This document shows, piece after piece, positions 1-9,519 of a DNA stretch of 64,000 nucleotides (position 1 is its first letter; each line of letters starts with the position of its first letter). The position numbers were made by a program, and so were the translations under genes. The stretch is from the NCBI RefSeq assembly GCF_024178165.1, contig NZ_JAMZIE010000001.1, positions 310,001 through 374,000 of the forward strand, written 5' to 3'. The notes below the pieces were generated by a model. That model was not told where the DNA came from. It saw only the letters and a list, made by a program, of their open reading frames with translations, and did not search any database. The DNA comes from Halohasta salina (lineage in GTDB: Archaea > Halobacteriota > Halobacteria > Halobacteriales > Haloferacaceae).

Positions 1-927
1 GCCCGCTACATGGAGGAATCCGAGTACGAACGCGAGATCAACGAACTCGGGAGCCGACACAGCGGCGTCGACCTCATCGAGTACTCGCTGAACCGGAACC
101 TCGCCAAACACTTCAACGACCTGTTGGGCTTCTCGGAGGGCCGGATGTACGACCTGATCGCCCGGTATCTCCGGAAGTTCGACGCCTGGAACGTGAAGAC
201 AATCATGCGAGGCGTCTACTCGGGGGCCGACCGCGAGTCGATCGAGACCGACCTGATTCGGGCCGGCGAGTTCGACGAGTCGTTCCTCGACCGGCTATTG
301 GAGGCCTCGACTATCGAGGACGTGATCACGAGCCTCGACGGCACCATCTTCGGTGACCCGCTGGAGGCGGCCCTCGAAGACTTCGAGGAGACCGACGTGC
401 TGGTCCCGCTGGAGAACGCGGTCGACCGCACCTTCTACGAGGAGCTGTTGGCCGACCTCCCGTCGAGCGAGGCGATCGATCTCTACCGGGAGTTCCTCGA
501 AGCCGAGATCGACTTCCGGAACGCCCGCAACGCCCTGCGGCTGGCCCGCAGCGGTGCGGACATCGATCCCGCGGAGTACTTCATCGAAGGCGGGCGGCTG
601 TTCAACGCTCGGGAACTGGAGGGGCTGGTCCAGAGCCCCGACCAGCTGGTCTCGACGATCCGCGACAGCAGCTACGGCCGTGAGCTCTCGGGACCGCTGG
701 ACGAACTGGAGGACGCCGACAGCCTCATCGCCTTCGAGCGCGCTCTCGAATCGGTGTTGCTGAAATACTCCCGGCGGCTGGGCAACGTGTATCCGCTGTC
801 GATCTGCCCGGTCGTCGCCTACATCCTGATGAAGGAACGCGAGGTCGAAAACATCCGTGCGATCGCTCGCGGCCGTGAGGCCGGACTGAGCGAGGCCGAG
901 ATCGAAGGGGAGCTGGTGATCCTATGA
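1..927 (+). CDS. atpC: A-type ATP synthase subunit C (5' end cut by window)
   Basis: Central-stalk subunit of the archaeal A1Ao ATP synthase that couples the rotor ring to the A1 head. The reading frame is open from base 1 (Ala-Arg-Tyr before the first Met at base 10), so the true N-terminus, roughly 40-50 residues judged by usual family length, lies outside the window. The remaining 308 residues are an acidic, all-helical sequence typical of V/A-ATPase subunit C/d. The stop overlaps the start of the next gene in an ATGA junction, so translation is probably coupled. Gene order C-F-A-B matches the haloarchaeal atp operon, so H, I, K and E should lie upstream. Identification rests on context and overall sequence character. 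Confidence 0.93.
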   Translation, partial: ARYMEESEYEREINELGSRHSGVDLIEYSLNRNLAKHFNDLLGFSEGRMYDLIARYLRKFDAWNVKTIMRGVYSGADRESIETDLIRAGEFDESFLDRLLEASTIEDVITSLDGTIFGDPLEAALEDFEETDVLVPLENAVDRTFYEELLADLPSSEAIDLYREFLEAEIDFRNARNALRLARSGADIDPAEYFIEGGRLFNARELEGLVQSPDQLVSTIRDSSYGRELSGPLDELEDADSLIAFERALESVLLKYSRRLGNVYPLSICPVVAYILMKEREVENIRAIARGREAGLSEAEIEGELVIL

Positions 928-1250
928 GCCAGGAAATCGCAGTCATCGGGAGTCCGGAGTTCACCACCGGCTTTCGGCTCGCAGGCGTCCGCGTCTGTGA
1001 GAACGTCCCCGACGACCGGAAGGACGAACAGCTCGACGACGCCGTCGAGGACGTCCTCGCCGACGACGACGTGGGTATTATTGTCATGCACGACGATGAT
1101 ATGCCACACCTCTCGCGAGGGACACGGAAGGCCGTCGAGACCAGCGTCGAACCGACGCTGGTGACCCTCGGGGGCGGAGCCGGCAGCGGTGGACTACGCG
1201 GACAGATCAAACGCGCCATCGGTATCGATCTGATGGAGGACGAAGACTAA
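924..1250 (+). CDS. atpF: A-type ATP synthase subunit F
   Basis: Small (108 aa) central-stalk subunit F of the A1Ao ATP synthase, a Rossmann-like protein that contacts subunit D and modulates ATP hydrolysis. The sequence begins with a short beta strand ([11 protein letters not shown]), has a central strand GIIVMHDDD, and ends with a Gly-rich LGGGAGSGG segment, as in the family. Its ATG overlaps the atpC stop by four bases and its stop lies 2 nt before atpA, placing it firmly in the operon. Confidence 0.95.
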   Translation: MSQEIAVIGSPEFTTGFRLAGVRVCENVPDDRKDEQLDDAVEDVLADDDVGIIVMHDDDMPHLSRGTRKAVETSVEPTLVTLGGGAGSGGLRGQIKRAIGIDLMEDED

Positions 1251-1252
1251 CT

Positions 1253-3009
<1,757 letters not shown>

Positions 3010-3010
<1 letters not shown>

Positions 3011-4428
3011 TGAAAGAGTACCAAACCATCAACGAGATCAGTGGGCCGCTCGTCTACGCCGAAGTCGACGAGCCGATCGGCTACGACGAGATCGTCGAGA
3101 TCGAGACCGAAGACGGCCGCACCCTGCGCGGTCAGGTGCTCGAATCCAACGACGGCCTCGTCGCAATTCAGGTCTTCGAGGGTACCAGCGGGATCGACCG
3201 CGAGGCGTCGGTTCGCTTCCTCGGCGAGACGCTGAAGATGCCCGTCACCGAGGACCTGCTCGGTCGGGTCATGGACGGCACGGGCCAGCCGATCGACGGC
3301 GGCCCCGAAATCGTCCCCGAGTCCCGCGAGGACATCATCGGCGCGGCAATCAACCCCTACTCCCGGGAGTACCCCGAGGAGTTCATCCAGACGGGTGTTT
3401 CGGCCATCGACGGCATGAACACTCTCGTTCGGGGCCAGAAGCTCCCGATCTTCTCGGCATCCGGCCTGCCGCACAACGATCTGGCACTCCAGATCGCCCG
3501 ACAGGCGAGCGTGCCCGAAGAAGAGGAAGGCGATGACGAGGAGGCCAGCGAGTTCGCAGTGGTCTTCGGTGCGATGGGGATTACCCAGGAAGAGGCCAAC
3601 GAGTTCATGGACGACTTCGAGCGCACCGGTGCGCTGGAGCGATCCGTGGTCTTCGCCAACCTCGCGGACGACCCCGCAGTCGAGCGGACGGTCACCCCCC
3701 GGCTCGCGCTCACCACCGCCGAGTACCTCGCCTTCGAGAAGGATTACCACGTGCTGGTGATCCTCACGGACATGACCAACTACTGTGAGGCGCTCCGAGA
3801 GATCGGTGCCGCCCGTGAAGAGGTGCCGGGTCGACGTGGTTACCCCGGTTACATGTACACCGACCTGGCGACGCTCTACGAGCGTGCCGGTCGGATTCAG
3901 GGTCGTGAGGGCTCGGTCACGCAGCTCCCGATCCTCACGATGCCCGGCGACGACGATACCCACCCGATCCCCGATCTGACGGGGTACATCACGGAGGGCC
4001 AGATCTACGTCGACCGTGACCTCAACAGTCAGGGCGTCCAGCCGCCGGTCAACGTGCTGCCGAGCCTCTCGCGGCTGATGGACGACGGGATCGGCGAGGG
4101 CCTGACCCGCGAGGACCACGGCGACGTGGCCAACCAGATGTACGCCGCCTACGCCGAGGGTGAGAACCTTCGGGACCTGGTGAACATTGTCGGTCGTGAA
4201 GCACTCAGCGAACGGGATAACAAGTATCTCGACTTCGCCGAGGCCTTCGAGACCGAGTTCATCGATCAGGGCTTCGAGACGAACCGCTCGCTCGAAGACA
4301 CCCTCGACATCGGCTGGGAACTGCTGAGCCAGCTCCCGAAGGCCGAACTCAACCGGATCGACGAGGACTTCATCGACTCCTACTACGTCGAAGACGAGGG
4401 CGAAGCCGTCGAAGCGACCGCCGACTAA
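3010..4428 (+). CDS. atpB: A-type ATP synthase subunit B
   Basis: Non-catalytic, regulatory nucleotide-binding subunit (472 aa) alternating with subunit A in the A1 hexamer. As expected for B, the P-loop is replaced by a degenerate [10 protein letters not shown] segment at about residues 147-156, while the fold around [20 protein letters not shown] is well conserved. It starts at a TAATG junction with atpA. In most haloarchaea atpD follows closely. Here atpD begins about 7.6 kb later, after a block of unrelated genes. Confidence 0.98.
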
Positions 4429-4445
4429 GCTATCGACTGTCTTTC

Positions 4446-4460
4446 GGTTTTTCCACTTTT
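4446..4460. terminator. T-rich tract between convergent atpB and cyclophilin genes
   Basis: The 30-bp gap between the two stop codons is T-rich on the + strand (runs of five and four T separated by CCAC). Archaeal termination commonly uses such oligo-T tracts. No strong hairpin precedes it. It would end the atp transcript before the inserted block, which is why atpD probably depends on its own promoter. Confidence 0.5.
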
Positions 4461-5076
4461 ATTCGTCGACCGCTACCGATTCGAGAGTTACTGGGTCGAC
4501 CGGTCGATCGTTCCCATCGGTCTCGACGCCGCCGATTTCACGAACGACAGCCATCCCCTCGGTGACCCGTCCGAACACCGAATGGACGTCGTCGAGATGT
4601 GGGGTTGCAGTCAGCGTGATAAAGAACTGCGAGCCGTTGGTGTCGGGCCCTGCGTTCGCCATCGAGAGGACGCCCGCACCGTCGTGGCGTAACTCCTCGT
4701 GGAACTCGTCGTCGAACTGGTAGCCCGGCCCGCCGCGGCCGGTCCCGGTTCGGTCGCCGGTCTGGATCATGAAGTCCTCGATCACGCGGTGGAACGGGAC
4801 ATCCCGATAGAAGGGTTCGCCGTCGACCGTCTCGCCGGTTTCGGGGTCGACCCACTCTTTATCGCCCGTCGCGAGGCCGACGAAGTTCTCGACCGTTCGG
4901 GGTGCGCGGTCGCCGTAGAGTTCGACTACCACCTCACCCCGACTCGTGTTCAGTGTGGCCGTCCGCGGGCCGGAGTCGGTGGTCTGGGTGGTCGAACTGT
5001 CGCCCAGACAGCCAGCAAGCGCTCCACCCACGCCCGCGGCTGTCAGCGTCAGCACCCGTCGTCGGCTGTGAGTCAT
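4459..5076 (-). CDS. Lipoprotein cyclophilin-type peptidyl-prolyl isomerase
   Basis: Cyclophilin (205 aa) catalysing cis-trans isomerisation of proline peptide bonds. The N-terminus has a twin-arginine motif (residues 5-7 RRR) followed by a hydrophobic stretch and the lipobox LAGC with Cys23. It is therefore probably exported by Tat and lipid-anchored outside the cell, as is common for haloarchaeal secreted proteins. The cyclophilin domain spans about residues 38-205, with the conserved segments VENFVGLA, FHRVIEDFMIQTGD and GSQFFITL. It is convergent with atpB and lies 48 bp downstream of the GT2 gene on the same strand. Confidence 0.93.
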   Translation of the reverse strand: MTHSRRRVLTLTAAGVGGALAGCLGDSSTTQTTDSGPRTATLNTSRGEVVVELYGDRAPRTVENFVGLATGDKEWVDPETGETVDGEPFYRDVPFHRVIEDFMIQTGDRTGTGRGGPGYQFDDEFHEELRHDGAGVLSMANAGPDTNGSQFFITLTATPHLDDVHSVFGRVTEGMAVVREIGGVETDGNDRPVDPVTLESVAVDE

Positions 5077-5124
5077 CGGTTCCCTCCTTCGGTAGCAACA
5101 GCATAACGATACTGATCGGCGTCG

Positions 5125-6033
5125 TTAGCCGTCGACTACCACGTCGAATCGGCCGCGCCAGTGGTAGCGTCGACCGCCCCAGACAAAGCTCCGAGATAAC
5201 CCATAGAGCAACAGCGGGAACTGAGCGATGAGCGCCGGATACGTCAACAGGACGGTCCACCGCCGAACACCGAAGTAGATATACAGTCCCGCCATCAGCA
5301 GCGTCGACGCCACTGCCGCCGGCAGCGGAAACAGGAGACAGCAGGCGACATACAGCGTCGACAGCGGGACAGTCACGTTCGGATACGGCGAGAAGTACCG
5401 GACGATCTGCATGAACCGGCTGTTACGTTCGAGGCTTTCACGAACTGTGCCGCCGATCTCGACCCGCCGGACGCGCTTGACTGGCGTCACGTCAAGATAC
5501 GCCCCCAACAGCCCGTCGTCGCTGACCGTCCGCCGGAGGTCGTGTAGAAACGCTGCCTCGTCGAGATCGTCCCGCTCGAAGATCACCGCCCCGCCCCACG
5601 GTTTGTTTACGAGCGTCAGTCCCGCGGTCGCCCCCATCACGTACATCGGTTCCATGAGCGTCGACAGCGGGTCGCGGCCGACGAAATACGGCACCTCCGT
5701 CGTCGGTCCCTGCCGTTCGTAGTCGCGCTGTAGGTCGGTAAGCCACGCCGGTGGGTGGTGAAAGTCGTCGTCGGTCCAGACCAGCCGGTCGTGGCGCGCG
5801 GCCTCCATCGCCGTGGCGATGGCGTTGGCCTTCCCCGAACAGTCCTCCGGCTCGCCGGCAACGAGGAATCGTACGCCGTCGGGCAACGAGTCGCCCGCGC
5901 CCGCGACCGGATCGCGTTCACTGTCACAGACGACCAGCAGTTCGTCGTCAGGGCTCAACTGGTCGGCGACTTCGTCGACCACGTCAGTTTCCCTAACGGT
6001 CGGTAGAATGACGCTCGTCGGCGGTCTGTCCAT
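5125..6033 (-). CDS. Membrane-bound family 2 glycosyltransferase
   Basis: GT-A fold glycosyltransferase (302 aa). The N-terminal catalytic domain begins SVILPTVRE. It has an acidic metal-binding motif in VWTDDDFHHP at about residue 90 and a second acidic segment in VSDDGLLGAY. The last about 90 residues hold three hydrophobic segments (about 212-285) ending in a basic tail, as in GT2 enzymes that transfer sugars to lipid carriers, such as the ceramide-glucosyltransferase/HpnI-like groups. Donor and acceptor cannot be read from the sequence. It is divergent from the TIM-barrel gene across 124 bp, so the two may share control. I infer a role in making a lipid-linked unit for the neighbouring polymer genes. 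Confidence 0.85.
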   Translation of the reverse strand: MDRPPTSVILPTVRETDVVDEVADQLSPDDELLVVCDSERDPVAGAGDSLPDGVRFLVAGEPEDCSGKANAIATAMEAARHDRLVWTDDDFHHPPAWLTDLQRDYERQGPTTEVPYFVGRDPLSTLMEPMYVMGATAGLTLVNKPWGGAVIFERDDLDEAAFLHDLRRTVSDDGLLGAYLDVTPVKRVRRVEIGGTVRESLERNSRFMQIVRYFSPYPNVTVPLSTLYVACCLLFPLPAAVASTLLMAGLYIYFGVRRWTVLLTYPALIAQFPLLLYGLSRSFVWGGRRYHWRGRFDVVVDG

Positions 6034-6157
6034 ACTGAATGTACGCCGACAGTGGGTGTAAGGCCGTCGACAGTGACAGCGACCGGACTCGTCAGGCGCG
6101 TCGACACTCGGGCAGAAAGGCAGAGTCGCTTTGTAAGTGGCGTTATAACGAAGCTAT

Positions 6158-6949
6158 ATGACCAACGCGCGAATCGGGTTCGTCACCCAGACTCACACCG
6201 GAGCGGTCACGCCGCTGGAGTCGATCCAGTGGGCTGCCGAGTTGGGGTACGATTTCATCGAACTCTACATGGACGGTGCCTCCGAACGAACCGGCCTCGA
6301 TCGGGAGGCGATCACCGCCGCCCTCGCCGAGACCGAGATCGATTGTCTGGTGCATCTCCCGTTCGTCGACCTCGATCTCGGGACGCCTCGCGACAAGGTC
6401 CGCGAGGGTTCGATCAGGGAGCTGCGGGCCTGTCTGGACGCGGCTGCGGATCTCGGTGCCGAGAAGGCCGTCGTCCACGCCAGCACCCATGCCACCGCTC
6501 CCGAGTGGAGCCAGCGGCGGACCAAACCCCGCATCCTCGCCTCGGTCCGGGAGCTCGAAGCCTACGCGACCGCCAACGGGATCGAGCTCTGTGTCGAGAA
6601 CCTCCCCGACGACGTGTTCACCATCCGGAGTATCGAGGAGATCCTCGCCGAGACCGACGCCTCGCTGACCGTCGACACCGGCCACGCACGCGTCTCGGGC
6701 TGTTCGGCAGCCGACACCGCTGCGTTCCTCGACGACCACCGCGAGCGGGTGTCCCACGTCCACGTCAACGACGCACGGGAGGCCCGCGACGAACACGTCC
6801 CGGTTGGCTCCGGGACGACCGACTTCGAGACGATTCTCGAACCGCTTGTCGACGGCTGGAACGGGACCGTCTCCGTTGAGGCCTACACCTTCGACAAGGA
6901 CTACATGCGCTTGAGTAAGGAGAAACTCGACGCGTGTCTTTCGGCCTGA
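6158..6949 (+). CDS. Sugar phosphate isomerase/epimerase-like TIM-barrel protein
   Basis: 263-aa member of the xylose-isomerase-like/AP-endonuclease-2 TIM-barrel superfamily. Likely metal ligands and catalytic residues sit in CVENLPDD, LTVDTGHAR, HVHVNDA and SVEAYTF. The family includes sugar and sugar-acid isomerases, epimerases and dehydratases as well as endonuclease IV. The short size and sugar-related neighbours favour a sugar or alditol isomerase, but the substrate is unknown. A TATA-like TTGTAAG at about 6131-6137 suggests a near-leaderless transcript. Its end overlaps the next gene by 16 bp, so the two are co-transcribed. Confidence 0.8.
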   Translation: MTNARIGFVTQTHTGAVTPLESIQWAAELGYDFIELYMDGASERTGLDREAITAALAETEIDCLVHLPFVDLDLGTPRDKVREGSIRELRACLDAAADLGAEKAVVHASTHATAPEWSQRRTKPRILASVRELEAYATANGIELCVENLPDDVFTIRSIEEILAETDASLTVDTGHARVSGCSAADTAAFLDDHRERVSHVHVNDAREARDEHVPVGSGTTDFETILEPLVDGWNGTVSVEAYTFDKDYMRLSKEKLDACLSA

Positions 6950-8262
6950 GGCGGGTCGTAACGCGGCTTCGGCGTCGGTGCTTCGATCGGTGGTGGCCTT
7001 CCCGGAGGTGGCGGTCGTCACTCGACCTGTTGTGGCAGTGGCTCGTCTATCTGGTCGTCGACCGGTTTTCGGGGCTCTGGAGCCGCAACGATCGACTCTG
7101 GGTGTTCGGCGCGCGTGGCGGATCGGGGTTCGTCGACAACGCCAAATACCTGTATCTGTGGGTGGCCGCCAACGAGCCCTCGGTCCGGCCGGTCTGGCTC
7201 AGCACGGACGACGACGTCGTCGATGCCCTCCAGCAGCAGGGGTACGAGGCCTACCACGCCCATTCGATCCGTGGCCGCCTCCTCACCCTCCGGGCCGGGG
7301 TCGTGTTCGTCACCCAAGGGCTCCGAGACCTCCACATGGGGAGTACTGCGGGAGCCACACTCGTCCAACTCTGGCACGGCCTCCCGTTGAAAACGATCGC
7401 GTGGGACGCCGAATGGCCAGACCAGCCGTGGCCCGTGCGGCGGTGTCACGCGTATATGGCCGACGAGATCGACCTCGTCACCGCGCCGTCGACCGCCGCC
7501 ATCGAGCCGCTGGCCTCCGGGTTGGGTGTCGCTCCCGACCGGTTCGTCGTGACCGGCTACCCGCGAGCGGACGCCTTCGCCGAGGAAATCGACGGCGCGA
7601 GGCTGACCGTCGACGAGTCACTCCTCGACCGCATCGAGTCACAAGCTGCCGACGGCGCGGTCGTCTTCTACCTGCCGACCTACCGCGAAGACGGCAAGTC
7701 GTTCGTCGATGCCTTCGATACCGCTGCTGTCGGCGAGCTACTTGAGGAACGCGGGGCCCACCTCTACATCAAGGCCCACCCTGACGAGCCGGTGACTGCC
7801 GTCGCCGACCATCCGCGAGTCCACTGGCTACCAGCCTCGGTCGACCCGTATCTCGTCCTCCCCCATGCGGACGTGTTAGTCACCGACTACTCGTCGGTAT
7901 TCTTCGACTTCCTCGCCGCCGACCGGCCGATCGTCTTCTTCGCGTACGACCGATCGGCCTACACCGCCGCTCGTGGCTTCTACTTCGACTACGAGTCGGT
8001 GACACCCGGCCCGATCGCGACCGACGTCGACGAACTCGGGACGGCGCTCGCTGAGGCACTCGAGGCGACAGCCGGTGGAACCGACCCGTATGCGACTGCA
8101 CGCCGACGGCTCCGCGAGCGGTTCTGTCCGGTTCCGCCCGGAGCGGCGTCGAAGCGGGTCTCCGAGGCGGTTTCGCGGCTGGTTTCCGGCGATCCCGAGA
8201 GCCGACGCCACCGTTCTAACTGTTCTTCGGACAGGTCGACCGCGGAACTAATCGAATTTTGA
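6934..8262 (+). CDS. TagB/TagF-like CDP-glycerol:glycerophosphotransferase
   Basis: 442-aa glycerophosphotransferase of the teichoic-acid type, transferring polyol-phosphate units from a CDP-polyol to a membrane acceptor. Recognisable motifs in order are QLWHGLPLKTI (with the family's HG), TGYPRADAF, FYLPTYRED, IKAHPDEPV and LVTDYSSVFFDF. The N-terminal 40 residues are strongly basic with an amphipathic/hydrophobic stretch, consistent with peripheral membrane binding. The start is GTG at 6934, inside the upstream gene. In bacteria these enzymes need CDP-glycerol or CDP-ribitol, and the cytidylyltransferase-HAD fusion 1.3 kb downstream could supply such a donor. Polymerase versus primase activity cannot be told apart here. 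Confidence 0.88.
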   Translation: MSFGLRRVVTRLRRRCFDRWWPSRRWRSSLDLLWQWLVYLVVDRFSGLWSRNDRLWVFGARGGSGFVDNAKYLYLWVAANEPSVRPVWLSTDDDVVDALQQQGYEAYHAHSIRGRLLTLRAGVVFVTQGLRDLHMGSTAGATLVQLWHGLPLKTIAWDAEWPDQPWPVRRCHAYMADEIDLVTAPSTAAIEPLASGLGVAPDRFVVTGYPRADAFAEEIDGARLTVDESLLDRIESQAADGAVVFYLPTYREDGKSFVDAFDTAAVGELLEERGAHLYIKAHPDEPVTAVADHPRVHWLPASVDPYLVLPHADVLVTDYSSVFFDFLAADRPIVFFAYDRSAYTAARGFYFDYESVTPGPIATDVDELGTALAEALEATAGGTDPYATARRRLRERFCPVPPGAASKRVSEAVSRLVSGDPESRRHRSNCSSDRSTAELIEF

Positions 8263-8280
8263 AACGTTCTGATAGAGAAA

Positions 8281-8288
8281 TTTAAGTA
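8281..8288 (+). promoter_or_regulatory. TATA-like box for the GDPD gene
   Basis: TTTAAGTA, centred 26 nt before the GTG at 8311 and preceded by an A-rich BRE-like stretch. The spacing fits a leaderless transcript starting at the GTG, which supports this GTG as the true start and a transcription unit separate from the TagF-like gene. Confidence 0.6.
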
Positions 8289-8310
8289 TTCGTCACCTAA
8301 CCCCCTCCTA

Positions 8311-9210
8311 GTGAGATCCGGGAACCCGCAGGGGACGCTGACGACCGCGGTCGACGGGCAGTCGACGGTCGAACTGAACGGGATCGCACACCGTGGTTTC
8401 GCCGGGCTGTATCCGGAAAATACGGTGGCTGCGGTCGAAGCCGCAGTGGCAGACGACCGGGCGACGAGCGTCGAGATCGACGTGATGCCGACCGCCGACG
8501 GAGAGATCGTCGTCTGTCACGACGACGACCTCTCCCGACTGACCGACGCGCCACCATCGGTTGCGGAGACCGACCTCTGGGAGTTGCCCTACGACCGGAT
8601 CGCGGGCTACAACGTGCTCGGCACGACGCAGTCGATCCCACGGTTGGACGACGTGTTAGCAGTGATCCCCCGAGAGATGACTGTCAATATCGAACTGAAA
8701 AATCCGGGGAGCACGGAGCTTCGGTTCGCCGAAACGCTCGACGGACCGGCCCTCGATGCGGCCGTCGACCGCTGGCGGCCGTTCGTCGGTCAGGTTCTCG
8801 ATATCGCGACTGACGGTGGTCACGACCTGCTGGTCTCGTCGTTCTACGAGGGTGCGCTCGCGGCGACCCGAGAGCTCGCCCCGTCGGTCCCGATCGCGTC
8901 GGTGTTCCACGCTTCGGTCGACACCGGCCTCGAACTGAGCCGTCGGTACGACGTCGAGGCGATCCACCCGCCGTGGAACATGGTGGCCGACGTCGAACTC
9001 CCGGACGACGGCCCGGTGCCGGGCTCGTTCGGTGACATCGACCTCGTCGAAGTGGCCCACGACGAGGGGCGAAACGTCAACGCGTGGACGGTGACGACGT
9101 GGCAGCAGGCCGCCGCACTCGCTGCGGTGGGCGTCGACGGGATCATCGCCGACTACCCCGGCGTCTGTGTCCCCCTCCAGCGGCCCGGCCTCGAATCCGT
9201 GACCCGGTGA
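8311..9210 (+). CDS. Glycerophosphodiester phosphodiesterase
   Basis: GDPD-family TIM-barrel enzyme (299 aa) that hydrolyses glycerophosphodiesters to glycerol phosphate plus an alcohol. Family signatures are present: AHRGFAGLYPENT (catalytic His), EIDVMPTADGEIVVCHDDD (metal ligands and second catalytic His), VNIELKN, and the C-terminal NAWTVTTW. No signal peptide or TM segment is visible, so it is probably cytoplasmic. The GTG start is supported by the TATA-like box 26 nt upstream. Next to a glycerophosphotransferase it may recycle or trim a poly(glycerol-phosphate)-like product. General lipid-head-group turnover is the alternative. Confidence 0.92.
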   Translation: MRSGNPQGTLTTAVDGQSTVELNGIAHRGFAGLYPENTVAAVEAAVADDRATSVEIDVMPTADGEIVVCHDDDLSRLTDAPPSVAETDLWELPYDRIAGYNVLGTTQSIPRLDDVLAVIPREMTVNIELKNPGSTELRFAETLDGPALDAAVDRWRPFVGQVLDIATDGGHDLLVSSFYEGALAATRELAPSVPIASVFHASVDTGLELSRRYDVEAIHPPWNMVADVELPDDGPVPGSFGDIDLVEVAHDEGRNVNAWTVTTWQQAAALAAVGVDGIIADYPGVCVPLQRPGLESVTR

Positions 9211-9263
9211 TCGACGCTCCGACGGCTACTCCGTGACCCAGTGATCGACGTTCCGACGGCTAC
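9196..9263 (+). repeat. Two tandem 34-bp repeats at the 3' end of the GDPD gene
   Basis: Copy 1 (9196-9229) covers the last codons and stop of the GDPD gene. Copy 2 (9230-9263) follows directly and differs at two positions. This looks like a recent tandem duplication, so the extra copy of the 3' coding end is now non-coding. Confidence 0.85.
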
Positions 9264-9519
9264 TGACCCTCGCCCGCGCGCGATGACTGCCTCCAGTGGG
9301 CTGATAGATCGACGACGGCCGTTCCTGACTCTGCTGAGTTCTCGGTCGGGATACAGTACGTAAACAGGTGCTGCCTTTCGTACGTGGTATATATAGCATC
9401 GAATCGAGTACGGAGTCCCGGCCGACGTTGTATAGTAGCCACCGCCTACTTATCCGGTCTGCTGTGAGCCTGCCCCCCGTACTTTTGAAGCGGACCCTGA
9501 TCCTCCCGGTGGCGAACGC
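9264..9519. other. Non-coding gap with an orphan TATA box
   Basis: Between the GDPD and cytidylyltransferase genes I see no credible coding region. A strong TATA-like sequence, TATATATAG, lies at about 9388-9396, but no start codon of a convincing gene sits 25-30 nt downstream on either strand. It could drive a long leader for the 9520 gene or a small non-coding RNA. A weaker T-rich element (ACTTTTGAA, about 9481-9489) lies 30-40 nt before the ATG at 9520. Confidence 0.4.

Noticed and set aside
6158-6949. Endonuclease IV assignment for the TIM-barrel protein
   Set aside because: It lacks the full set of zinc ligands and DNA-binding loops expected for endonuclease IV, and the neighbours concern sugars and polyols.
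7877-7889. TAGTC-ACC-GACTA palindrome resembling the intergenic family
   Set aside because: It encodes the conserved VTDYS motif of the TagF-like family, so coding constraint explains it. A similar match inside dinB near 62490 is also coding.
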